The notes beneath the pieces were generated by a model. That model did not search any database and was not told the DNA's origin. It saw only the letters and a list, made by a program, of their open reading frames with translations. The position numbers and the translations under genes are program-made. From Staphylococcus condimenti (GTDB lineage Bacteria; Bacillota; Bacilli; Staphylococcales; Staphylococcaceae), in the NCBI RefSeq assembly GCF_001618885.1, contig NZ_CP015114.1, positions 868,001-932,000 of the forward strand: DNA of 64,000 nucleotides. The letters are read 5' to 3'. Within the stretch, counting starts at the first letter, position 1, and each line of letters starts with the position of its first letter. Shown here one piece after another: positions 42,859 to 53,023 of this stretch.

Positions 42859-44022
42859 GTGAAACTATCTTTAAATAACCAATCTAAATTTTTACGTGCT
42901 CCAAGTATTCGTCAATTTTCAAGCCGCATTAAAAATATACCTGATTGTATCAACCTTACTATTGGACAACCTGATTTTCCGATGCCTGATGTTGTAAAAG
43001 AAGCATACATCAAAGCTATCAAAGAAAACCAAACGAGTTATTCTCACAATAAAGGTTTAATGGAAACAAGAACAGCGATAAGAAACTATTTTAAACAACG
43101 TTATGACTTTGATTATACAGAAGAAGAAATTATTGTTACGAATGGCGCAAGCGAAGCTATCGATACAGCTTTAAGAAGTATCTTAGAGCCTGGTGATGAA
43201 ATTATACTCCCAAGCCCTATTTATGCAGGTTATATACCTTTAATCGAAACTTTAGGTGGAAATCCAGTTTACGTTGATACAACACAAACTAATTTTAAAA
43301 TTACTCCAGAAGCAATTAAAAATAATATAACACCAAAGACCAAAGCAATTATGCTTAATTATCCAACCAATCCAACAGGCGTAATTTTAAGTCATGAAGA
43401 GGCTGCTGCGCTTGCTGAAGAATTAAAGCAACACGAAATATTTATTTTAAGTGATGAAATATACGCTGAGAATACTTTTAAAGGACAACATACTTCTTTA
43501 GCAGAATTCCCAGAAATTCGAGACCAGTTGCTCTTAATTAGCGGCTTAAGCAAATCTCATTCAGCAACTGGAATACGTATCGGTTTTTTATTAGGACCAG
43601 AATATTTAATTGAAAAACTGACTTTCATGCATGCTTATAATACAATCTGTGCAAATGTACCTGCTCAAATCGCTACTATTGCTGCTTTAACAGATGGAAT
43701 AGATGCACCTCAAAATATGAACGAAGCATACAAAGAACGCTTGGCATATTTGAAATCTCGCTTATTAAAAATGGGATTTAAATTAGATGCTGAACCAGAA
43801 GGTGCTTTTTACATCTTTCCTAGTTTAGCACAGTTTGGTATAGATGATGATTTTCAATTTTGTGTAGATGCTTTAGAAAAAGGACATATAGCCATGGTAC
43901 CTGGTTCTTCATTTACAGATGCTGGCAGTGGCCATATCCGTATTTCTTATGCGTATGATCTTGAAACAATAAAAGAAGGCATGGACCGTTTAGAAAACTT
44001 TTTAAATAGTTATGTCAAATAA
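42859..44022 (+). CDS. PLP-dependent class I aminotransferase (PatA/AspC-like)
   Basis: 387 aa, start GTG 42859 with AGAGGTG upstream. Class I/II aminotransferase fold: NGASEAIDTALRSILEPGDE cofactor loop, NYPTNPTGVILS, LSDEIYAE, PLP-Lys in SGLSKSHSATGIRIGF, and C-terminal HIRISYA with the substrate Arg. Resembles Bacillus PatA (N-acetyl-LL-diaminopimelate aminotransferase) and its staphylococcal homologue near atl. Exact substrate uncertain. Confidence 0.87.
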   Translation: MKLSLNNQSKFLRAPSIRQFSSRIKNIPDCINLTIGQPDFPMPDVVKEAYIKAIKENQTSYSHNKGLMETRTAIRNYFKQRYDFDYTEEEIIVTNGASEAIDTALRSILEPGDEIILPSPIYAGYIPLIETLGGNPVYVDTTQTNFKITPEAIKNNITPKTKAIMLNYPTNPTGVILSHEEAAALAEELKQHEIFILSDEIYAENTFKGQHTSLAEFPEIRDQLLLISGLSKSHSATGIRIGFLLGPEYLIEKLTFMHAYNTICANVPAQIATIAALTDGIDAPQNMNEAYKERLAYLKSRLLKMGFKLDAEPEGAFYIFPSLAQFGIDDDFQFCVDALEKGHIAMVPGSSFTDAGSGHIRISYAYDLETIKEGMDRLENFLNSYVK

Positions 44023-44026
44023 ACAA

Positions 44027-44066
44027 AAATGAGAGCTTATCAATTTAAGATACGCTCTCATTTTTT
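44027..44066 (+). terminator. Terminator after aminotransferase gene
   Basis: AATGAGAGC / GCTCTCATT stem with a 15-17-nt loop, followed by TTTTTT. Confidence 0.88.
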
Positions 44067-44163
44067 GAGTTCTATTGGAAAACACAATTAACATATAAAT
44101 AATTATTATATAACATTTATACACAATCTTATTTATATTCATTTTTTAAGATTATTAAACAAC

Positions 44164-44604
44164 TTAAACTTCAGCTAAGTTTTTATCAACGAAGGTTTGC
44201 ATCAAGTTATAATAACTTAATTTTTCATCCTCAGTTAAATTCAATCGCTCTACTACATGACTTGAAATATCCGAAAATTCTTTTTTTAGAGAAGTACCTT
44301 TTTGTGTTAAACGCAGCATAACTTTTCTTTCATCTTCTGGTAATCTCATTCTTTTAATTAAATTTTTCTTTTCTAATCTTTTAACAATCGGACTGATAGT
44401 TCCAGAATCTAAATGCAATTTGTCACAAAGTGTTTTTACATATATTTCTTCGCCATCTTTTATGTAAGATAATACAATATAATTCGGAAAACTGATGTTA
44501 TACTGCTTTAAATACTTATTAAAACGATTTACTATTTCTTTAGTCGTAATGTAAAAAAGAAAGCATAAGTCTTGATCAAATTTGCTATTCTGATTATTAG
44601 CCAA
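44164..44604 (-). CDS. MarR-family regulator, OhrR/SarZ/MgrA type
   Basis: 146 aa from TTG 44604, chosen because GGAGGTG lies 7-8 bases upstream; an ATG at 44619 would put the ribosome site inside the gene. The N-terminal DQDLCFLFYITTKEIVNRF contains a single Cys at the position of the redox-sensing Cys of OhrR, SarZ and MgrA. The winged helix LHLDSGTISPIVKRLEKKNL, IKRMRLPEDERKVMLRLTQKG is canonical. Probably thiol-oxidation sensitive; targets unknown. Confidence 0.83.
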   Translation of the reverse strand: MANNQNSKFDQDLCFLFYITTKEIVNRFNKYLKQYNISFPNYIVLSYIKDGEEIYVKTLCDKLHLDSGTISPIVKRLEKKNLIKRMRLPEDERKVMLRLTQKGTSLKKEFSDISSHVVERLNLTEDEKLSYYNLMQTFVDKNLAEV

Positions 44605-44859
44605 TATATTCACCTCCATTTAAATATATTCAATTTTTCAATGATTGTCAATATAATACTTTAATTTTAGAAGTTATTTTAAACCAGTTTTTTACAATTT
44701 GTTTAACTTAAGCAACTATTTTATTTAATTAATTGATTGCATATCAAGATATATGAGTTTTTCCTTGATTTTTTAAAAATAAAAACGTGTACTTTATTAA
44801 TTATATATAAATGGTTATCAAATACCATTTGATACAAAGTATAAAATGTTGGAATTGAT
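44605..44859. other. AT-rich intergenic region upstream of MarR gene
   Basis: No gene recognised. It should carry the promoter of the minus-strand MarR gene; no clear operator palindrome was found. Confidence 0.3.
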
Positions 44860-44891
44860 GAAAAAGAAAAAGCCCCCTAATAAGGGAGCTT
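44860..44891 (-). terminator. Terminator of the menFDHB operon
   Basis: On the minus strand AGCTCCCTTATTAGGGGGCT hairpin (44890-44871) followed by TTTTCTTTTTC. Confidence 0.88.
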
Positions 44892-44914
44892 AAAAATATA
44901 ATCTATTTTTTTAA

Positions 44915-45733
44915 TTAAGGGAATTTAGGGAATTTATCAAAATCAGGTTTGCGTTTTTCTTTAAACGCATCACGACCTTCTTTTGCTTCATCAGTTGTAT
45001 AATAAAGTAATGTTGCATCTCCAGCCATTTGTTGCAAGCCAGCTAATCCATCTGTATCAGCATTCATTGCTGCTTTTAAGAAACGTAAAGCAGTTGGAGA
45101 ATGTTGCATCATTTCTTTACACCATTGTACTGTTTCATCTTCTATACGATCTAATGGTACTACAGTATTAGCCATACCCATATCTAATGCTTGTTGTGCA
45201 TCATATTGACGACATAAGTACCAGATTTCACGAGCTTTTTTATGTCCAACGATTCTTGCTAAATAGCCTGAACCATAACCAGCATCGAATGAACCAACTT
45301 TAGGGCCTGTTTGACCGAATTTAGCATTGTCTGCAGCAATTGTTAGGTCACAAACAACTTGTAATACGTTACCGCCACCGATTGCATAACCTTTTACCAT
45401 AGCGACAACTGGTTTAGGAATGACACGGATTAAACGTTGTAAATCAAGTACGTTTAAACGAGGAATCTGGTCATCGCCAACGTAACCGCCGTGACCACGA
45501 ACTTTTTGGTCTCCGCCTGAACAGAATGCTAAATCGCCTTCTCCTGTTAAAATAATAGTTGAAATGTTTTGATCATCACGTGCACGTGAAAAAGCATCAA
45601 TCATTTCTTGAACAGTTTTAGGCGTGAATGCATTACGAACTTCTGGACGATTAATCGTAATTTTAGCGATACCTTCAAAAAATTCATATTTTATCTCTTC
45701 ATATTCTTTAATTGTTTCCCACTGTCTAGTCAT
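44915..45733 (-). CDS. menB: 1,4-dihydroxy-2-naphthoyl-CoA synthase
   Basis: 272 aa, ATG at 45733. Crotonase fold: [20 protein letters not shown] and [20 protein letters not shown] oxyanion loops, and [20 protein letters not shown] with the catalytic Asp. Ring closure step of menaquinone biosynthesis. The start overlaps menH by 8 bases; last gene of the operon, followed by a terminator. Confidence 0.95.
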   Translation of the reverse strand: MTRQWETIKEYEEIKYEFFEGIAKITINRPEVRNAFTPKTVQEMIDAFSRARDDQNISTIILTGEGDLAFCSGGDQKVRGHGGYVGDDQIPRLNVLDLQRLIRVIPKPVVAMVKGYAIGGGNVLQVVCDLTIAADNAKFGQTGPKVGSFDAGYGSGYLARIVGHKKAREIWYLCRQYDAQQALDMGMANTVVPLDRIEDETVQWCKEMMQHSPTALRFLKAAMNADTDGLAGLQQMAGDATLLYYTTDEAKEGRDAFKEKRKPDFDKFPKFP

Positions 45734-46541
45734 TTTGCTCCTCCTTATTTAAAAAACCTAATACTATTATATCAAATTGTGCTGTATCTTCCACATGAAC
45801 TGTATGCCCTGCTTGTGATACTATGTGTACTTCGCAATGTGAAATACAATCTTTCATCTTTTCTGCAATATTTACAAACTTTTCATCTCGCTCGCCGACT
45901 ATGATACATACAGGAATAGAAAGTTCATTCAGTTCTGGCCATAGATTAGGCATATTACCTGTACCATAATCTCTTAATGCTTTTGCTAATCGTTGAGGAT
46001 TTTGCGCTAACCGCATCTTACGGATACGTTTTCGTTCATTTTCACTCATCATTTCAGCTTGGCTTGCAAATAATGGTAGTTTTTCCCAATCATTAACAAA
46101 CACTTCAATACCTGCTATTTCTAATACCTTAGCGCGTGCTTCATCCACTTGTATACGTTCACTGCGCGATGCATTGTCTTGAATACCTGGTGAAGCACTT
46201 TCTAAGATTAGTCCCTCTAATTTGATTTTTCCATGGAGTGCATAATATAAAGCGGTACGTCCGCCCATAGAATAACCGTGCATAGTAATATTATACTTGC
46301 GAAATTTCTGCAGTACCTCATCTAATTGCTGTTGAATAAAATTAAAATCCCAAGTCTCTGTATCTAAGCTATAATCTGCTCCATGACCTGGCAATTCAAT
46401 TGTTAAGACCGAAACTTGTTCTCTTAATTTTTCAATATGTGCATCAAACATAGACGCATCACTTATAAAACCGTGTAACATAACCAATAGATGGTTAGAA
46501 TGTTCTTCAGACTTATTTTCATAAAAATTATAATTAAGCAT
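45726..46541 (-). CDS. menH: SHCHC synthase (alpha/beta hydrolase MenH)
   Basis: 271 aa from ATG 46541, which overlaps the menD stop by 8 bases. Serine hydrolase triad candidates: Ser in [15 protein letters not shown], Asp in VGERDEKF, His in [10 protein letters not shown]. Eliminates pyruvate from SEPHCHC in menaquinone synthesis. Context between menD and menB supports the name. Confidence 0.92.
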   Translation of the reverse strand: MLNYNFYENKSEEHSNHLLVMLHGFISDASMFDAHIEKLREQVSVLTIELPGHGADYSLDTETWDFNFIQQQLDEVLQKFRKYNITMHGYSMGGRTALYYALHGKIKLEGLILESASPGIQDNASRSERIQVDEARAKVLEIAGIEVFVNDWEKLPLFASQAEMMSENERKRIRKMRLAQNPQRLAKALRDYGTGNMPNLWPELNELSIPVCIIVGERDEKFVNIAEKMKDCISHCEVHIVSQAGHTVHVEDTAQFDIIVLGFLNKEEQND

Positions 46542-48201
46542 TAACAATTTCACTCAATTTCTTATATAAAATTTGATGTTGTTGAAGATTATCTTCACGA
46601 TCTGTACGCAGTTCGTAAATATAAGAATCCAGTTGAGATAATGATGTGTATTTAAAATCTTCCACTGTTTCCAAATATTTATAACCAAAATCATAAAGTA
46701 ACGCAGCATGTTTAAATTCTAAATGAGTTGGTGTACCGAATAAACGTTCAAAGTATTGTGCAGCTGATTTTTTTTGAGGAAGATAAGAGAAAATGCCTCC
46801 TCCATCATTGTTCAATAACACAATATTAATATGAATATCATTCAATTTGGCCATCAACAAGCCATTCATATCATGATAAAAAGCTAAGTCGCCGATAAGC
46901 AACGTGACTTTTTTGTGTACTGCCATGCCGAGCGCAGTTGAAATGACACCATCAATGCCATTTGCACCTCTGTTCGCATAGATTTGTACTTTGCCTTTCA
47001 CAAATAAATTGTCTATATCTCTAATAGGCATGCTGTTGCTGACAAACAATGTATCTTCTTCAGTTAGTTTCTCTAATAAAACACCTATATTCGCAGCTTC
47101 ATCTGTTGCATGATTTACATAACTTTCAACTTCTGCGATAGCTTGATAATTCATCTTTTGCCATTGTGTCAACCATGATTGGCGATGTACAACCGGTACT
47201 TCTCCAAGAGATCTGAAGAAATCATTTGCAGACATTTCAAATGTAATATTTGAAGGAACTGGAAAAGCATCAGGCAGCGCACTATTTTGTACTAATATTT
47301 GATACGCATCCGAAGTTTTTAACCATTGGTTCAATTTTTTAGACAAAACAGGTTTGCCTACTCTAATAACAAAATCAACATCAGGATTAAAACCAGCACG
47401 ATACAATAAATCGTAAGTCGAAATAACATTAGGATGCTCTGATTGTCTCAACCCGCTTAAAGGACCTGCAAGTATCGGCAAATCGTGTACAGTGGCAAAA
47501 GGCAACAATTCTCGTGCATCTTGATGTTGCATATCTCCTACAATGATAATACCTTTCTTTCTTTTCAGTATTGGAATGATATTATCAATTGAAGCCGTCT
47601 TTTGATAAGTCGGTATCTCTTTTTTTTCTGATAGTAATAAATCTGTCATATCGAAATTAGGTGTAAGCGGCTCTCTGAACGGTAAATTAAAGTGTACAGG
47701 TCCTCGTTGTGGCCCTTGGAAAAATTGACTTGCAATTTGCATTTGATATTTTACAACTTCAACCGCTCCATCTGAATCATCGGCAAGCGGCATATCAAAT
47801 TGATGACGCACAAAATTTTGAAACATATTGACTTGATTCAAAGTTTGCGGCGCACCAATTCCACGTAACTCATGGGGTCTATCGCTCGTTAAAACAACAA
47901 GCGGCAGGTTACTGATATCACTTTCAGCAACAGCCGAAGAATAATTAGTTGCTGCTGTTCCTGAGGTACATAAAATAGCAACCGGGCGATTACTTCCTTT
48001 AATTAATCCCAGCGCAAAAAAAGATGCGCTTCGTTCATCTGGATGAATCCACGTTTTTATATTTGGATGTGCTTCAAATGCTAAAGCAAGCGGAGTAGAT
48101 CGTGACCCTGGACTGATAACTACTTCTCTTATTCCATAAGCATACATCTCAGATGCCATTGCAAATACTTGTTTAGTTAATAAATTTTGATGGTTATCCA
48201 T
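46534..48201 (-). CDS. menD: SEPHCHC synthase (ThDP-dependent MenD)
   Basis: 555 aa, ATG at 48201 inside the end of menF. N-terminal [20 protein letters not shown] (isochorismate/ThDP-activating Glu region), central [20 protein letters not shown] and [18 protein letters not shown]-terminal ThDP motif [13 protein letters not shown] ending with [10 protein letters not shown]. Adds succinyl-semialdehyde from 2-oxoglutarate to isochorismate. Length normal. Confidence 0.95.
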   Translation of the reverse strand: MDNHQNLLTKQVFAMASEMYAYGIREVVISPGSRSTPLALAFEAHPNIKTWIHPDERSASFFALGLIKGSNRPVAILCTSGTAATNYSSAVAESDISNLPLVVLTSDRPHELRGIGAPQTLNQVNMFQNFVRHQFDMPLADDSDGAVEVVKYQMQIASQFFQGPQRGPVHFNLPFREPLTPNFDMTDLLLSEKKEIPTYQKTASIDNIIPILKRKKGIIIVGDMQHQDARELLPFATVHDLPILAGPLSGLRQSEHPNVISTYDLLYRAGFNPDVDFVIRVGKPVLSKKLNQWLKTSDAYQILVQNSALPDAFPVPSNITFEMSANDFFRSLGEVPVVHRQSWLTQWQKMNYQAIAEVESYVNHATDEAANIGVLLEKLTEEDTLFVSNSMPIRDIDNLFVKGKVQIYANRGANGIDGVISTALGMAVHKKVTLLIGDLAFYHDMNGLLMAKLNDIHINIVLLNNDGGGIFSYLPQKKSAAQYFERLFGTPTHLEFKHAALLYDFGYKYLETVEDFKYTSLSQLDSYIYELRTDREDNLQQHQILYKKLSEIVNA

Positions 48202-49546
48202 GATTTTCGACTCCTAAAGCATTCATCATCGGTGTAAACTTGAGTGTTGTCTCTGCTAATTCACTTTCCGGTTCTGATTGCTTAATAATTCCACAGCCAG
48301 CAAATAATGTTGCCTGATTTTTCTTAATCAACATAGAACGTATTGCGACGATAAATTGACAATTATCATCCATATCAATATAACCTACAGGTGATCCATA
48401 TAATCCACGCGTACCAAACTCTTTCTGCTCTATAAAATCAACAGCCTTTTCTTTCGGAAATCCGCCAAGAGCGGGCGTAGGATGCAAACGATCTAATAGG
48501 CCGATATACGTTTTATCTTTGAGTTCACCAGAAATTTCAGTATATAAATGATAAAGATGGTCATTTTTTAAAATTTTCGGGTGTTTATTATACTCTACAT
48601 CACCAACATAAGGTTCAATATCATCCAAAATACTTTGAACAACGAAGCGATGTTCATGTAAATTCTTTTCATCTTGTAAAAATGCATTTAAATGTTTTTT
48701 ATCTTCTGCTTCATCATTTGTACGTTTAATTGTACCTGCGACTGCTTTTGTTGATAAAACATTATTTTCTACTTCCATCAATTGTTCGGGTGTTTGTGAA
48801 AAGAAAATAGATTGATCAGACTCCATCACAAAAATATAGCTGTTTGATTCATTTTTCAGTGCATTTTCTAATACATAAGCAATATCAATATCTTTTTTAA
48901 ATTGAATCATGCGACGACGTGCTAGAACGATTTTTTCGTCTTCATTCATTGTATCAATTGCTTCTCGAACAATATTCAACCACTCATCTTTATAAATATC
49001 TTCACTGCGTTTAATATCTCCATTCGCATGTGTCGGTTGAACTTCTGTACTCGCAATTTTATTCGCAAGCGCTTTTAAATCCTCTATGTCAAATGTCTCT
49101 CTAGGTACTGTATAGGTTAAAATTGTTTCATTTTTTTCCATTGTAATCAGTACTTTCGGCAATACAAAGTGATTCAATCCGAATTGGCGCCATTCATCAT
49201 CTGATTTGTGACTTGAAAATTGAAAACCACCGCAAACTTTCAGATGGTGTTTAGGTGTATCCGGATGGATGAGTGCAATATTTTCTTTATATTTCTCCCA
49301 TTCTCGAAAAATAGATTGTTTATTTTCATGATTATTTTTCAATTTTAATAGTGCATCATATCCGAAAAATGCTGTTTTCCCAGAGTTGTCTTTAAAATAA
49401 AAACGGTCTTGAGCTTGTCCCTCAGTCATTTGAAAGAGCATAATCGGATTTGTCGGCTGGTCAATTTTAATCTCGACAGAAACCCAGGACTCTGAATTTT
49501 CATAAATGGCGTCGAGAATTTGATCATCCTTAACACTTACAGTCAT
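48194..49546 (-). CDS. menF: Isochorismate synthase
   Basis: 450 aa, ATG at 49546. Chorismate-binding C-terminal domain with [56 protein letters not shown] and [19 protein letters not shown]. First committed menaquinone step. First gene of menF-menD-menH-menB, divergent from menA across 221 bp. It overlaps menD by 8 bases. Confidence 0.94.
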   Translation of the reverse strand: MTVSVKDDQILDAIYENSESWVSVEIKIDQPTNPIMLFQMTEGQAQDRFYFKDNSGKTAFFGYDALLKLKNNHENKQSIFREWEKYKENIALIHPDTPKHHLKVCGGFQFSSHKSDDEWRQFGLNHFVLPKVLITMEKNETILTYTVPRETFDIEDLKALANKIASTEVQPTHANGDIKRSEDIYKDEWLNIVREAIDTMNEDEKIVLARRRMIQFKKDIDIAYVLENALKNESNSYIFVMESDQSIFFSQTPEQLMEVENNVLSTKAVAGTIKRTNDEAEDKKHLNAFLQDEKNLHEHRFVVQSILDDIEPYVGDVEYNKHPKILKNDHLYHLYTEISGELKDKTYIGLLDRLHPTPALGGFPKEKAVDFIEQKEFGTRGLYGSPVGYIDMDDNCQFIVAIRSMLIKKNQATLFAGCGIIKQSEPESELAETTLKFTPMMNALGVENHG

Positions 49547-49767
49547 CTATCTCACTTCTTTCATCATTCAAATTATTCACATTATCTCATTGTATCATTT
49601 TTTATCTTCTACTGTACTTTGTTTTGCCCATAAATTAGTTGAAAACTTAACAAGATTTGACCTTTCCACTTTCATTGCTTAAAATAAATTTGTTAATCAG
49701 ATTGCATTTTAACAATTATTATCCGCACTCTGAAATTTGTTATATTAAAGAATAAAAAGGAGAAAAA
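49547..49767. promoter_or_regulatory. Divergent menF/menA promoter region
   Basis: 221 bp. A TATATT -10-like box lies about 24 bases upstream of the menA ATG, and on the minus strand a TACAAT box at 49594-49589 serves menF. Neither has a good -35 box. No other feature seen. Confidence 0.4.
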
Positions 49768-50706
49768 ATGTCAAATCAATATCAGCAATATTCTACTGTA
49801 CGAAAATACTGGCATTTAATGCGTCCCCACACACTAACAGCTTCAGTTGTTCCTGTTCTGGTTGGTACTGCAACTGCTAAGCTTTTTCTATTAGGCAGTG
49901 AAGATCATTTAAAACTCAGTCTATTTCTAGCAATGTTACTTGCATGTTTACTTATTCAAGCTGCCACTAATATGTTCAACGAATATTACGACTTTAAGAA
50001 AGGTCTAGACGATCATACTTCCGTTGGTATCGGCGGCGCGATTGTACGTAATGGTATGAGTCCAAAACTGGTTATGAATCTTGCTATTGCATTTTATGTT
50101 ATCGCAGGATTGCTCGGTCTTTTTATCGCCATACAATCATCATTCTTATTAATACCAGTTGGAATTGTCTGCATGGCAGTCGGTTATCTTTACACAGGCG
50201 GACCATTCCCTATTTCTTGGACACCATTTGGAGAATTATTCGCCGGTGTGTTTATGGGGCTTATCATAATCTTAATTTCATTCTTTATTCAAACTGATAA
50301 TATCCAAGGTTATGCAGTTTGGATCAGTGTCCCGATTATTATTACAATTGGTCTTATAAATATGGCAAATAATATCCGCGACCGTGTTAAAGATAAACAA
50401 AGCGGACGTAAAACTTTACCGATTTTATTAGGTAAAAATAATTCTATTCGCTTTATGGCAGTCATGTATATCGTTGCTTATGTTTGGGTCATTTATACAG
50501 GTTTCTTTGTTCCAGGCGGTTCAATCTTTTACCTACTTGCATTATTATCATTCCCATTCCCAGTAAAAGCGATTCGCCGTTTCAAGAAAAACGACACACC
50601 TGCTGAAATGATGCCTGCAATGGCGGCTACAGGCAAAACAAATACTGTATTTGGTCTGCTTTATGCTTTAGGTATTTATATCAGTGCCTTATTAGGCGGA
50701 ATTTAA
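49768..50706 (+). CDS. menA: 1,4-dihydroxy-2-naphthoate polyprenyltransferase
   Basis: 312 aa, ATG at 49768, AAGGAG upstream. UbiA fold with eight or nine helices and two Asp-rich prenyl-diphosphate motifs: NMFNEYYDFKKGLDDHTSVG and NMANNIRDRVKDKQSGRKTL. Joins the naphthoate head to the polyprenyl tail in the membrane. Divergent from menF, as in S. aureus. Confidence 0.95.
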   Translation: MSNQYQQYSTVRKYWHLMRPHTLTASVVPVLVGTATAKLFLLGSEDHLKLSLFLAMLLACLLIQAATNMFNEYYDFKKGLDDHTSVGIGGAIVRNGMSPKLVMNLAIAFYVIAGLLGLFIAIQSSFLLIPVGIVCMAVGYLYTGGPFPISWTPFGELFAGVFMGLIIILISFFIQTDNIQGYAVWISVPIIITIGLINMANNIRDRVKDKQSGRKTLPILLGKNNSIRFMAVMYIVAYVWVIYTGFFVPGGSIFYLLALLSFPFPVKAIRRFKKNDTPAEMMPAMAATGKTNTVFGLLYALGIYISALLGGI

Positions 50707-50722
50707 TTAATTATCGGACTGA

Positions 50723-50753
50723 AACGCTGAGCGACTATTGTTCAGTGTTTTTC
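50723..50753 (+). terminator. Terminator after menA
   Basis: AACGCTGA / TCAGTGTT stem (50723-50749) with an 11-nt loop and a TTTTT tract. The stop codon of the converging GNAT gene lies in the loop. Confidence 0.7.
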
Positions 50754-51304
50754 TTATTTATAATCATATGACGATACTCATGACCGTACAAATCTATCGT
50801 TCCCTCCGTTTCAAAACCTAATCGTTGATAAAGTTGATATGCACCATTATTTTCATAATCACAACTCAAACTCAACTTTTTATCTCTATGTTCTTCTATA
50901 ATATAATGCATAAGTTGTGTTGCGATTCCTTTGCCGCGGTATTGAGGAAAAACAGCTACAGTCTCAATATACAATTCATCATCTTTTGATTCTTTTAAAG
51001 GTAAAGGCGTTCCAATTTTACGTACTTTTTCAGGCAAATCAAGTTTTAACCAATTTTTTTCTAAATGCATTTCATCTTCACCTTTATATGTGACAATAAT
51101 GCCTGCAACATCTCCATCTATTTCATAAACCAATACATTTTCATAAAAAGTTCGATATGGCACTTTTGTAATGGCTTGTTCTAACCATGATATAACTTGT
51201 GCTTTCTCAAATTTTTTTACAATAGGTAATTCCATATCCTCCCAAATAATATAAGATAACTCTGCAATCTCATGTTGATCTTCAAATTTAGCTTGTCGTA
51301 TCAT
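50735..51304 (-). CDS. GNAT-family acetyltransferase
   Basis: 189 aa from ATG 51304, chosen for AGAGGGG upstream. Acyl-CoA signature YIETVAVFPQYRGKGIATQL followed by LSCDYENNGAYQLYQRLGFE. The N-terminal part EIAELSYIIWEDMELPIVKK is the variable substrate region. Substrate unknown; located beside menA. Confidence 0.87.
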   Translation of the reverse strand: MIRQAKFEDQHEIAELSYIIWEDMELPIVKKFEKAQVISWLEQAITKVPYRTFYENVLVYEIDGDVAGIIVTYKGEDEMHLEKNWLKLDLPEKVRKIGTPLPLKESKDDELYIETVAVFPQYRGKGIATQLMHYIIEEHRDKKLSLSCDYENNGAYQLYQRLGFETEGTIDLYGHEYRHMIINKKNTEQ

Positions 51305-51542
51305 AATGTCCCCTCTTTTTCTATTAATCACTTATATTTTATCAATATTGCACACCTTTTGTGAAAGATGTATATGTATAGATAGTACAAATCGATGAAT
51401 TTAGTATCATTCAAAAAATGACCATATATATTTTCTCAATTTAATTACCCTGTTAATAAGCATCTAAATTGGAAATATTATCTTAATTATTACATAATAT
51501 AGTTGGAAGTTAATTAAAATTATACAAAAAGGAGAACTTGTA

Positions 51543-51752
51543 ATGCGAGTAAATAAAGTGATTTATATTGCTCTTGCAATCTTTTTAGGTAGCTTCGGCA
51601 TTCATAAGTTTTATTCTGGCCAAAAAGGATTAGGGATTATTTTCTTGCTATTCTTCTGGACAGGTATCCCGCATATTATTGCAATTATTGATGCTATTAT
51701 CACATTATTCTTTAAACCTGCAGATGAAGACGGAAATATTGCTTTTAATTAA
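51543..51752 (+). CDS. TM2-domain membrane protein
   Basis: 69 aa, ATG at 51543 with AAGGAG upstream. Two helices joined by the conserved turn: AIFLGSFGIHKFYSGQKGLG, then IIFLLFFWTGIPHIIAIIDA. The G-x-HKFY and Asp are TM2 hallmarks. Function of bacterial TM2 proteins is not known. Co-directional with the next small gene. Confidence 0.88.
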   Translation: MRVNKVIYIALAIFLGSFGIHKFYSGQKGLGIIFLLFFWTGIPHIIAIIDAIITLFFKPADEDGNIAFN

Positions 51753-51764
51753 GGAGAGATTTAT

Positions 51765-51971
51765 TTGAACAAATCTACTATTTTATCGTATTTAGAATCA
51801 TTTCCTAGTAAATATTTGATTTTATATATGGACAACCAAGCAGAAATTTCAGTTGAAGGCATTAATGAGGACACAGACGAAGGGGTTCTTCATGTAACAG
51901 AGCCCGCAGAGTATGTAGTAAATATTTCAAAAATCTCACATTTTGAAATATTGCAACGTTCTACTTATTAA
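51765..51971 (+). CDS. Conserved small staphylococcal protein
   Basis: 68 aa, start TTG 51765 with AAGGAGAG upstream, 12 bases after the TM2 gene. Begins MNKSTILSYLESFPSKYLIL; acidic, mixed alpha/beta. Occupies the same place beside the TM2 gene in other staphylococci. Unknown function. Confidence 0.7.
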   Translation: MNKSTILSYLESFPSKYLILYMDNQAEISVEGINEDTDEGVLHVTEPAEYVVNISKISHFEILQRSTY

Positions 51972-51986
51972 GATTGATAATTAAAA

Positions 51987-52024
51987 AACCTGGGATATTC
52001 CGAAAATGGAATATTCCAGGTTTT
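51987..52024. terminator. Bidirectional terminator
   Basis: AACCTGGGATATTCC / GGAATATTCCAGGTT, a 15-bp stem with one wobble and a 6-nt loop, flanked by A and T runs; serves both converging units. Confidence 0.92.
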
Positions 52025-52029
52025 ATTAT

Positions 52030-52632
52030 TTAACCATGAAAAATCAGCAATAATACAACTGCCACAATTTGTGCAATTGAAGTTGTAATAATACGGCGTG
52101 TATAAAAATAGCTGAGAGATAAAATAATTTGAACAATAAAAACAAATATACATACCCAAATTTTGTCAAAATAGAAAAACAAAGATGCTGAACATAAAGC
52201 AGTAATCACAATTGCTGCCCATGCAGGCAATTTTAAGTTTAATAGTTGTTTTTGCAATACAGTACGCATATAAAGCTCATGACAAGGGATTACAAATAAT
52301 AACGTAACTAAAATCTGCCATTTAAAATATACTCCTGATCGTGATAAGTCTTTTATTAATGACGTATAAGTCACTTCTTGAGACATCAATGACATGATAA
52401 GTTGTACAATTATTAAAACAACAGCTGTGATTAGTCCAATACCAATCGATGGCAATAATCGTTTAGATGCAATATCGCGTTGATAAAACACATAACTGAT
52501 TCCAGCAAACAACATGATTCCAGTATATAGATACCAGTATTCTTGTCGTTCTCCCCACATGATAAATAATATGGTGTGGAATATAATAAAGCTGATTATA
52601 AACCACAACAAAGCTTTAGTATTTGTTTTCAT
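52030..52632 (-). CDS. CPBP-like (Abi/CAAX-type) membrane protein, degenerate motifs
   Basis: 200 aa, ATG at 52632. About seven transmembrane helices. The CPBP motif 1 (EExxxR) appears as His-Glu-Leu-Tyr-Met-Arg in IPCHELYMRTVLQ, so one Glu is replaced, and no clear FxxxH motif 2 is seen. Possibly a CPBP family member without protease activity. Located between a DUF2187 gene and the terminator. Confidence 0.65.
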   Translation of the reverse strand: MKTNTKALLWFIISFIIFHTILFIMWGERQEYWYLYTGIMLFAGISYVFYQRDIASKRLLPSIGIGLITAVVLIIVQLIMSLMSQEVTYTSLIKDLSRSGVYFKWQILVTLLFVIPCHELYMRTVLQKQLLNLKLPAWAAIVITALCSASLFFYFDKIWVCIFVFIVQIILSLSYFYTRRIITTSIAQIVAVVLLLIFHG

Positions 52633-52638
52633 TGTTTA

Positions 52639-52824
52639 TTAACCTTCTTGATCAACTATCTTATAGCGTTTATGATTAATCACCGTTTTTTCCGGTAAAT
52701 CTAATTCTTCAAAGTTTTCCATAATTGTTAAATCAACAATCACTGAATTATCATTAATTTTTTCAACACGACCTCTAAGTCCATCATAAAATTCTACAAT
52801 ATCTCCTACTTCTGCAACAGTCAT
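52639..52824 (-). CDS. DUF2187-family small protein
   Basis: 61 aa, ATG at 52824 with GGAGGACC upstream. SH3-like beta barrel pattern (VGDIVEFYDGLRGRVEKIND, SVIVDLT, EKTVINHKRYKIV), as in Bacillus YkvS/DUF2187. Six bases upstream of the CPBP-like gene; probably one transcript. Function unknown. Confidence 0.8.
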   Translation of the reverse strand: MTVAEVGDIVEFYDGLRGRVEKINDNSVIVDLTIMENFEELDLPEKTVINHKRYKIVDQEG

Positions 52825-53023
52825 TACAGGTCCTCCTCGAATTATACTAAGTTACATTGTACTAAAATTTGTGCTTTAAATAAACAAATATCATATGAAA
52901 GCGATATAATTATACTAAATTCTAACTTAATTGTGAAATTCCAACTATTTCATTGGCATTTTAGTTCAAAATACGAGATAAATAAAGTATTAAGGAATAG
53001 TAAGCATAAAGGAGAGAGAACAT

